Positions 56,320 through 64,000 of a DNA stretch of 64,000 nt are shown here, piece by piece. The translations under genes were made by a program, and so were the position numbers. The stretch spans positions 310,001 through 374,000 of the forward strand of contig RSEE01000022.1 of the NCBI GenBank assembly GCA_003971905.1. Direction: 5' to 3'. The stretch's first letter is position 1, and each line of letters starts with the position of its first letter. The stretch comes from Moniliella sp. 'wahieum'. Lineage: Eukaryota > Basidiomycota > Moniliellomycetes > Moniliellales > Moniliellaceae. The notes beneath the pieces are model-generated. The model searched no databases, was not told the DNA's origin, and was given only the letters and a program-made list of their open reading frames with translations.

Positions 56320-56929
56320 ATGCCCACCCGTCTGCACAACACGCGCAAGCACCGTGGCCACGTGTCCTCTGGCCACGGCCGTATTGGGTGCGTACTCTCC
56401 CGTCTGTTGCTTGTTCTCAGCGGGCATAGTTGGCCCTGACGCTCTGGCCTCAGCAAGCACCGCAAGCACCCGGGTGGTCGCGGTCTCGCGGGTGGTCAGC
56501 ACCACCACCGCACCAACTTTGACAAGTACCACCCTGGGTACTTTGGTAAGGTGGGTGCGCCACTTCCACCAGCTGACAACCACTACTGGCGCCGGTGATC
56601 AACCTGGACAAGCTCTGGACTTGGTCCGGCCTCGGCGCGGGAGGGTCTGACGGCAAGCTCGACCGAGGTGCCGGTGATTGACACGCTGGCCGCCGGCTAC
56701 GGCAAGGTGCTCGCCAAGGGCAACCTTCCCAAGCTCCCCTTCATTGTCAAGGCGCGCTTTGTCTCGGCCGCCGCCGAGTACAAGATCAAGGAGGCTGGCG
56801 GTGGGGTGATCCAACTGGTGCGTAAGCGTACCCCCCATCAGGTCTTTCCTGTTCGACTGGATTCATTCGCACTCTTTGGTTTTCGCTGATTACATCCAAC
56901 GGGCATAGATTCACACTCTCGTCACATAG
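56320..56929 (+). CDS. RPL28: ribosomal protein uL15 (L27a/Rpl28)
   Basis: Large-subunit protein. Exon 1 from 56320 encodes [20 protein letters not shown] and IG. The intron is 56388-56453 (66 nt, GTGCGT, CCTGAC, CTCAG). Exon 2 gives [34 protein letters not shown], then (after two one-base repairs near 56550 and 56590) the RHFH/NHYW region, [31 protein letters not shown] and [21 protein letters not shown] second GTGCGT donor at 56819 and an acceptor near 56906 would splice to a short end (IHTLVT, stop at about 56929). Unspliced, the frame runs to 56889. The Lys/Arg/His-rich start and PGGRG are diagnostic. Confidence 0.88.
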
Positions 56930-57076
56930 CAACCTACCCCCTGTTTGCCTTGGGTCGGTACCGGTCGTGCCGGGCGGCCGCGTGCCAGGCTACGCTACTG
57001 GTGGGAGTGGCGGGCTCCGGGGCATATGACTGGGGCGAGGGCTGTTGTACGGAGAAGAGTCGACGAAGAGCGGGGA

Positions 57077-59311
57077 CTAGCGGTACGTAAGACGGGAGGT
57101 ACGCCCAACCGTGGCTCGGGCGGTGCCCGAGGGCTGGCAGACGGGTGGCCCACACGGTGAGAGGGCCCAGGAGGATAGTGAGACTGGTGGCTGGCACTGT
57201 TGGTAGTGGCCCAAGCCGGCGACGGCTCGGCTCGCAGGCGACCTAGCACCACTCCCTGTTCGGTATATACGTCGAGCCACTGCGCTGCCGCCCCACAACT
57301 GCTCCTCCACCGTGTTGGTTGGGATGGAAAGGGGCATGCGCAGCAGCTGCGCGGCCAGCTGGTCAGTGGCACAGGTGGGGCTGTCCGAGCCTGCGTACGA
57401 CTGAAGGATCGAGTGAAGGAGGGACGAGAGGATCGCGGCCGGCACTCTCCTCGTCGGGGTGGGGCGGGAGGTGAGGGCGTCCATCATCGGCACTGGCGTG
57501 AAGAAAAAGGGGTCGGACCAGACTTTGGCGACGGATGACGACGCCTTGGGTCCGGGGAAGCGAAGGGGCAGGAGGGTGCATGGACCACCAGTTGGACAAC
57601 AGTGCGTCGGAACCGCCCGGCCCCGATTCCGACCCCGTTCTCTCGTCCTGCATCGCACCCCCAGCATCGGGCATAACCGAGAACGGAGGCTGGTCAGGAA
57701 GTTGTCCGTACTGGGACACTGGATCCGGGGAGGGTGGCGATCCTCCAAAATCCCCGTTTGTTCCCGATGGGAGCGGCGATTGGTATGCGGCAGTGAGCCC
57801 GACAGTGTATGTTCCACTGGGGCCCGTACTGCTGAGCCCGACTTGGGCCTGCGCGCCCCATTGAACCCCGAATGGGCCCTGGGGTTGGGAAGGAACGGTG
57901 CTGGGAGGGGGACTGGTAGGTACACTTAGTTGATAGGGGTAGGGGCAAATATGACCCCGGCAGAGCTGGGTGTAAGGAGCCGGGGCCCAACCCCAAAGTG
58001 GCTCGGTCGAAACAGCAGAACCTAGAGAGACTTCATGGGTTGCATGCATGACACCGTCTTTGGGCGGAAGGGGCGGCGGCGAGTCAGGGTCGTCGTGCTG
58101 CTGTCCACGTGGATGGGGTAGGTGGGCTTGCGCAAGGGCCGAGGCGGTTTGCTAGGTGCAGGTGATGCAGCTGCAGGTTGTTGAGGCGGTGAGCGGGGGA
58201 CAGCAAAGTTGGAAGGATGCCTATGTACGGATCCGGGAGGGCGAGCGGGGCCCTGCTTGGCATTTGCAGTGGCGGTGCCCCACTGCCCCCAGAAGCCTGT
58301 GTTGACCAGGTGGCAATGTAACAGGTCATCTCAAAGGCACGCTCTGCCTTGTGATGAACACTAAAGGCCCAATCGGAGGTGCGTTCAACAGTGGTGATAA
58401 AGAAGACGTCTCCCTCGCGCAAATCGTAAGAGGGCGCATAGGTTTGCATGATCCAGCCCATATGCTGAGAGAGGTAATTGCGGACAACACCTTGGGCCAG
58501 ACTCAGCTCGCGTTCCACCGGGTTGCGCAAAACCATGATCGCGCCATCGTCGCGGCCAACGGTAAAGCCCAGCGTGCCGCCGACGGGGACGCCGTGCACG
58601 GGGAAACCTCCTCCAGGAGCAGCCTTGACCCAGCTGACGTCACGCGAAAAGCGCGGTGCATAGGAAATCTGGTGCCGTTGCAGGTTCAACGCAGCCGGGT
58701 CAAGAGGCGGAGGGGGCGGGCCGACGGGATAGCGGTGGGAAGGCAAGCGCAGCATATCTCTCAGCGAGGAATGCCGCCGCAGCTGGCTGGAGGGCGAAGA
58801 TGTGGAGAAGGGCGGGGGGTGCAGGATGGATGGACGGGCCGGGCTGGAGGAGGTGGATGGAAACTGCGGGACACCGTCGTGCGGGGGGGCTGGAGGAGGA
58901 GAAGAGGCGGGTGGAGCGAGTGCGGCTGCGGCTGCGACTGGAGCTGCGGCTGGGGCTGGGGCTGCAGGCAGGGCTGATGCTGGTGCTGCGGGGGAGCGGG
59001 CGAGGCTGCGGCTGCGGCTGGGCATGCTCGCAGCGGCAGGAGGGGGGGGCGGGGGGCCGTCGAGGGCGTTGAAGAGGACCTGGACATGGCCGTCGCGCTC
59101 GAACGCCACGTCGCCGACGCGGGCTGTAGGGATACCACAGCGCATTGCCCTCGCAGACGGTGTAGAGGGAGTCTGGAAGACGTGGTGCAGCGCGGCACCA
59201 TGCGTGCGGAGAGGAGGGGGGGGCGGTGGGGAGCACCGCACGAGGCGCGGCAGCCGCGTGTGGGGGATGTGGCGGGGACGCGGTGGCGGGCGCCGGTGCC
59301 CCGTAGCGCAC
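57077..59311 (-). CDS. orphan-family protein with Pro/Ser-rich linkers (basidiomycete type)
   Basis: N-terminal half: LPDSLYTVCEGNALWYPYSP then RVGDVAFERDGHVQVLFNAL, resembling the many basidiomycete proteins of unknown function that pair 'GxxLWxP' with 'xIGDVGxxxxGxFxxLFN'. Central part (about 58350-58720): LQRHQISYAPRFSRDVSWVK, GGTLGFTVGRDDGAIMVLRN, GWIMQTYAPSYDLREGDVFF and ITTVERTSDWAFSVHH, matching the second motif of that family (GDxxxxTxxxKTxxWA). The C-terminal region (57360-58050) is Pro/Gly/Ser-rich; RRVPAAILSSLLHSILQSYA near 57420 may be its end. Frame changes near 59130, 58080 and 57480. The N-terminal ATG (59311) and the exact 3' end are uncertain. Function unknown. Confidence 0.5.
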
Positions 59312-59631
59312 GTGACCAGTGTGACGCGGATGGCAGCGCCATTAGTAAGGCATTCCACGTGGCAGGACAGGGGTGGGGTGACGTCATTTGCCGTCATCAG
59401 TGCGTTATCATGGGCGCAGGGGGCAGATGCGAGGAGGTGTGTGTGCTGCAGTGCCAGCGGATGCGCAGCCGCAGCATCGATGGCTGCGAGGGGTGGGTGA
59501 TGGCCTGCTCACCAAGCGCGCATCCAAGCAACGCAAACTGCGCACCCGACACGGCCACCCCACCCAGCCAGCCAGCGCCAGCCCCCCCCCCCCGCCTCCG
59601 CCCGCCCCCTGTTCCCCGCCGCCTCGCCACG

Positions 59632-62600
59632 ATGCCCGCTGCGCATGTCGCGCTGTCGCCCAGCGAGGCGCCGGCCTTCGCCCATCTCTGGCGCCTCGCC
59701 GACCCCGCCAACACCGGCCGTGTCACCGGCCCCGACGCGGTCCGCTTCTTTGCCTCGGCCGGCCTGCCCGCTGCGACGCTCAGCGACATCTGGAGCCTGG
59801 CCGACCACGACCAGAACGGCTTCCTGACCCCGCCCGCCTTCAATGTCGCCCTCCGCCTCGTCGCCCACGCCCAGCGCGGCCAGCCCATCACCCCCCCCTC
59901 ATCGACCAGCCCGGCCCGCCGCCCCGCTTGGCCGGCCTCCCCCACCCCCCCCCCCGCCCCCTCGTCGGCCTCCCGCCCCTTACTGCCGACGACCGTGCCC
60001 GCTTCAGCCGCATCTTTGCGTCCGCTTCCCCCATCGGTGGCCTGCTCGACGGCGACAAGGCCCGCGACATCTTTCTCAGGTCCAACCTGCCCTGGGACAA
60101 GCTCGGTACCATTTGGTCTCTCGCCGACACGCGTGAGCGCGGGGAGCTGGGACGTGACTGACTTTACGTGGGCATGTACTTTATCCAGCACACCATGGAC
60201 GGCGACTCCCCTCCCTGCCTGCCTCCCTGCCGCCTGGCTCTATGAGCAGGCCGCCGCCGGCGCCCCTGCTCCCGGCCCTGTTGCCGCCCCTCCTTCTGTC
60301 CTGGGCGGCATCTTTGGAAACGACCGGTCTTCGTCCCCGCTCCGCTCACAGCGCAGCACACAGGTGCGTCAGCTGGCTTTGCCAGTGCGCCTTCGGCGGT
60401 GACGCGGCAGATGACGGGCGGCGTGTCGGCGCAACACACTGGCATTGCGTCTCAATACACGGGGTTGCGGCCTCAACCGACGGGGTGAGTGCCCAGCATA
60501 CGGGCCAAGCTTCCTTCCGCTCGGCTTCTGTTGCTCCACCTGCACCGAAGGGGACAGCATGGGATGTGATCCCCAGCGAGAAGGCCAACTTTGATCGTTA
60601 CTTTGATGGGCTAGACACGGCCAACGGGTGCGGTGGACGGCGCGGCGGTTGTCCCGTTCCTGATGCAGTCCAAGTTGGACGAGGCAACGCTGGCTCATGT
60701 ATGGTAAGTATTATTTTCTTCCCCCTTGTGGTATCTGCTCTTTTCTCTCGACCAACCCCTGCGGAGAGCTAACCTTCATGTGCCTCTGTAGGGATTTGGC
60801 CGACATTACCCAGACCGGATCCCTTTCCCGGGACGAGTTTGCAGTGGCCATGCACCTCATCAATCGCAAATTGAGAGGGCAGGATGTTCCGGCTACCTAC
60901 CTGCGACGCTCATCCCGCCTTCGCTACGTCACATCTCTGTCCCTGCTCCTGAGCCCCAGACTGAGACGCAGCGTGATCTCTTTTCGTTAATGGACGATGA
61001 TGCACCTCTACCCCAGGTGCCGATTCGGGCCGACTCGGCGTTCAGACCGCCCAGCGTGGCGGGAAGCAATACGCCCAACAAGGCCATCGCTTCTCCTGGT
61101 ATTGCCTCTCCCTCTTTCGGTGCCAATCGAAATCCTCCAACGGCGACCAATGGGTTTGAGAACAGCTTCAGCCCCCGTGTGGCTTCTCCTGCCGCATCGG
61201 CAGGTCCATCGAGCAGTTGCTCCTCCCGTTGCTACTACGGCTACTACGGGTGGTTCTGCAGCCGTGGAAGAGGAAAGCGAGAACATTTTTGATGCTGCCG
61301 CTTCTGCCACTGGTCCCGGACGGTATGGAGAGGTTCAAAGTGAGTTGGAGAAGGAGCGGAAGGCGGTGCGGGAGCTGGAGCGCAAGAACAAGGCGAAAAT
61401 GGGCGAAGTCGAAACGGTGCGCGCTGACTTGATCCACGAGGAAAGCACACTGAGTGCCCTTCAGGCGAACAAAGACGAATTGGAACAAGCCCTGTTGAAG
61501 GATCGGGAGGAAACGCGGGTTCTGCGCACTCGCGTGGGGGAATTGGAGCCCAGACCAAGACGTTGGAAGAGGAAATGGAGAAGTTGCGTAAGGATGCTCG
61601 TCATCAAAGGGGGCTCCATGCCATTGCCCAAAACAACTTGCCTCTGCCGAAAGCGAGTGCGAGCGCTTAACCAAGGAGCTGGAAGAGCTCAAGAACCCTG
61701 CTTCAAAGTCTGCCACGCCAGCTGAGGCGGCCCCGGCACCCCACCGGAAGGATAGCGACGCAACGGCCAAAGTTAAAATCCCTCACGATGTTGCTACGGT
61801 TCCTGCTGCTCCTGCACGGGACCTGAGTAGCAGCCAGCGCAGCGCCAATCCCTTTGGCATCTCCGATGCAGCCCTTACTTCGGCACCGCCGCCGCCCAAG
61901 ACCGGTACCAAAGGGTTTGATGATGCATTTGGTGCGTTTGATGTGCCGGCACCAGCTGCACCTGCCCCCGCGGCTCCGGGGCCCGTACCGGGCGGCTTCA
62001 AGGATGGGTTTGATGATGCTTTCTCCGACTTGGCTCCGCCGCCTCAGGCAACCGCAACTCCAGCTCATGCTCCTGCTTTGGCCCCAGCCGCTGCGACGAG
62101 GATGACGATTCGTCCGAGGACGATGAAGGTCCCGAAGACCTGGATCGCCCCCGTACTGTGCCCCGATGGGACGCCGCCAACTCTCGTCGTGTGCCGCCCG
62201 CTGTACCTGGGCGTGCACCGCGGCGCCAGCGGCCGCACCGCCAACCTCGTCCCTGAACGACTTTGACTCGGCCTTTGCCGGCTTTGGCCCACCTGCCCCG
62301 CCCCCCGCCGACAGGAGCGGCTAAGGCGGCCGCCTCGGCCGATCCGTTTGAACCAGACTTTAGCTTTGCCCCCAGTTTTGCTCCCGTCACTAGCACGGCG
62401 GCAACCGCGTCCAAGCCGACCCCCTCTGCCCCCAGCTCTAAAGCGCCTGACTTTTTCCCCGGGTTTGACAATTCGTTTGGCTCGGCCGCGCCTGCCCCCA
62501 CTCGGGCACCAGCGCCCCCCACCTCGTACAGTAACAGCGCATTTGATGATGCTTTTGGTGTCTCCTCTGCACCCGCTGCACCCCCGCTGCGCCGCCATCC

Positions 62601-62821
62601 TTTGCCCCGGCACCTGCAGCTGCACCTGCACCCGCACCCGCACCCGCACCCGCACCCGCACCCGCGCCTGCAGCTGCAGTAAAGCCGCCCAGCCGGACGA
62701 CGCGCGTCCAGTGAAGCAGTTGACTGCAATGGGCTTCCCACGGACCAAGGTACTGGCTGCGCTGGAGGCAAGCAACTACCGTGTGGACCGCGCACTGGAA
62801 CGTTTGTTGGCCAACGCTTAA
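59632..62821 (+). CDS. EDE1: Ede1/EPS15-like endocytic scaffold (EH domains, coiled coil, UBA)
   Basis: An early-arriving clathrin endocytosis adaptor at the plasma membrane. The start at 59632 begins EH domain 1 (PAFAHLWRLADPANTGRVTG...LSDIWSLADHDQNGFL). EH2 is near 59985-60180 (RARFSRIFASASPIGGLLDG, LGTIWSLADT). EH3 is near 60565-60900, with an 88-nt intron at 60704-60791 joining LDEATLAHVW to DLADITQTGSLSRDEFAVAM. A coiled coil (ELEKERKAVRELERKNKAK onward) spans 61335-61700. DAF/DDAF-type FDDAFSDL and FDDAFGAF repeats follow, and a C-terminal UBA (QLTAMGFPRTKVLAALEASN) ends at 62821. Frame breaks lie near 59910, 60140, 60390, 60640, 60940, 61550, 61690, 62100 and 62590. All blocks appear in the Ede1 order. 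Confidence 0.88.
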
Positions 62822-63316
62822 AGGCCCACCAAACGCTGCATGTCGCCGTTTTACGGCCGTCCTTCTTCCCCTGTGCCGTCCTGCTTGTCTGCTTGTCTTC
62901 CTTTTCCTTTCCTGGCTGTGTCTCTGGATCTTTTTTTTCTTGCTTGGGGACACGAATGCACTCTTTCTTTTGGTCTGGATGCGTATTGGTAACGAGGCTG
63001 ATCCCAAGCGCAGCTGGCCAGAGTAAAAGGCAGTCTGGCGCGCAGATTGGCGTGCGCCGGCCATGCGCCTGTCCTACACAATAGCTAGCACCGCGCGGCC
63101 GAATCATGGAATGATCAAGGTTGCCATTCAACTATCACGAGGAACTTTTAACTCTGAGCCGGTGAACGAACAGACAAGCGTCTGTGTCGCTGGCGAGATT
63201 CATACTAGGGAAAATTGACAGTGAAGGAAGTTTTGGTTGTGTCGTTCGTCATGGCCCGAAGGGCAAGGAGAGAGCGAAGGAGGGGCCAGAGGGGAGGGGA
63301 GGAAAATCGGCACTGT
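62822..63316. other. intergenic between convergent EDE1 and the GH31 gene
   Basis: 495 bp with a T-run near 62931-62940 and pyrimidine-rich sequence at 62865-62945, a likely 3' UTR and end-formation region for EDE1. No gene is recognised. Confidence 0.5.
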
Positions 63317-64000
63317 TCAAGCCCACGTGAGCGAGACGGTCTGGTTCGCCGGGAAAGTGTAGTGCACGTTGGTCACGTTGAGCAGACGACGCTGCGAGTC
63401 AAACGAGAAGGTCGCGTTGTGCTGGGCAAACGAGACCGTCTTGGGTGCGTGGGCCAGGTTGAGCAAGACAATGTTGGTAAGTGCCTGGGCGGGCTGGAAC
63501 TGGGAGCCCGGAGCGAGGCTCAAGTCGATCTGGTGCTTGTTGTTCTGGTTGTTGGACTGGACCAGGAGCGTCGAGTTGGTCGAGTAGGGCGCAGGTGTCG
63601 TTCCATCGTCCAGGTAGAACGAGGACGAGACGGAACTGTGCTGGTCGAGGTTGACGATCAGGCCGTAGGGTTGCTGAGCGGTGGCGTTGGTGGTGTACTG
63701 GGGGTGTTGGTGCGTGAGCAACGCACGGGCCGGACGGAGGTGAACGTTGATGTCGTTCAGTGCAGCCGGGACGGGAACCAGCTTGTTGGACTGGACCGAC
63801 AGAGGCTGGTAGGTAAAGATGTTGTACCACGTGCCCTGGGCATCCGGGAAGACGCCCTTGGCTTGGGTTGCGTTCGGCTCAAACACCGGCGTAACAAGCA
63901 ACGTGTCGCCCCAAAGGAATTGACGTGCATCCGACGTGTCGCGCGCAACGTCAAACACGTGCGGGAAGTCGTACCACAAAGCGCGCAAAGCCGGGGTTCC
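63317..64000 (-). CDS. GH31 alpha-glucosidase, C-terminal part (gene runs off the window)
   Basis: An uninterrupted 228-codon frame open at the right edge. It reads TPALRALWYDFPHVFDVARD, TSDARQFLWGDTLLVTPVFE, then GVFPDAQGTWYNIFTYQPLS and the beta-sandwich C-terminal domains, ending TFPANQTVSLTWA with a TGA at 63317-63319. QFLWGDTLLVTPVFE after 'P..R.L..+.P' is the GH31 proximal C-terminal signature of fungal maltase/alpha-glucosidases. Many N-glycosylation sites (NAT, NST, NVT, NQT) fit a secreted enzyme. The catalytic Asp residues lie upstream, outside the window. Confidence 0.88.
   Translation of the reverse strand, partial: GTPALRALWYDFPHVFDVARDTSDARQFLWGDTLLVTPVFEPNATQAKGVFPDAQGTWYNIFTYQPLSVQSNKLVPVPAALNDINVHLRPARALLTHQHPQYTTNATAQQPYGLIVNLDQHSSVSSSFYLDDGTTPAPYSTNSTLLVQSNNQNNKHQIDLSLAPGSQFQPAQALTNIVLLNLAHAPKTVSFAQHNATFSFDSQRRLLNVTNVHYTFPANQTVSLTWA

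Noticed and set aside
58802-60402. Long plus-strand open frames over the orphan-family gene
   Set aside because: They are complements of Pro/Ala/Ser-rich coding sequence. Conserved blocks are on the minus strand, until EDE1 begins at 59632.
1-64000. Secondary-metabolite or sugar-utilisation gene cluster
   Set aside because: No backbone synthase or tailoring set is present. GalE, FBP1, GH31 and the six-hairpin enzyme are separated by unrelated housekeeping genes.

Overview
The window is nuclear DNA of a fungus, most likely a basidiomycete, possibly smut-like or yeast-like. The gene set is eukaryotic: a CCT chaperonin subunit, ribosomal protein uL15, heterotrimeric G-beta, KAE1, a SUN-domain protein, an Ede1-like EH protein and a Zn2Cys6 factor. 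Introns are few and short (about 45-125 nt), with GTATGT/GTACGT-type donors, CTAAC/CTGAC-like branch sites and pyrimidine-rich acceptors. Two features point to Basidiomycota: a transposase whose tail carries the VQHNC motif, and a basidiomycete-type orphan family. Subphylum and species are not resolved.

Almost every conserved gene is broken by one or more single-base indels, usually a lost base in a C, G or T run. A 239-bp block present twice (43691-43929 and 44961-45196) differs by five one-base indels and no substitutions. I therefore read most frameshifts as consensus errors of an unpolished assembly and give gene spans across them rather than calling pseudogenes.

Layout. 1-9.4 kb: a methyltransferase, an ER-anchored ubiquitin protease, an FMC1-like LYR protein and an alpha/beta hydrolase. 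9.4-20 kb: a GPI-anchored Ser-rich wall protein, a protein kinase homologue lacking its catalytic motifs, a retroelement relic, a secreted six-hairpin glycosidase and a coiled-coil protein. 20.3-25.6 kb: a 5.35-kb DNA transposon with perfect 23-bp inverted repeats and two divergent genes. 26-35 kb: a Sur7/PalI-like membrane protein, an Slp1/SUCO SUN protein converging on an SRAP/HMCES DNA-protein crosslink sensor, and the G-beta subunit. 35-40 kb: a small membrane protein, an intronless UDP-galactose 4-epimerase that reads like a bacterial GalE, and fructose-1,6-bisphosphatase. 41-46 kb: a NEDD8 protease and a duplicated, tandem-repeat-rich intergenic tract. 46-54 kb: a TatD nuclease, KAE1 divergent from CCT7, and a Zn2Cys6 transcription factor. 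56-64 kb: uL15, an orphan-family protein, an Ede1-like endocytic scaffold, and the 3' part of a GH31 alpha-glucosidase running off the right edge.

The genes do not form one pathway. GAL10 and FBP1 (sugar metabolism) are neighbours, and three secreted or wall-directed genes (GPI protein, six-hairpin glycosidase, GH31) are scattered. Intergenic DNA carries short arrays with a 7-bp period but many unrelated unit sequences. The most unusual items are the two-gene transposon, the bacterial-type GalE, the kinase homologue without HRD and DFG, and the period-7 repeats.
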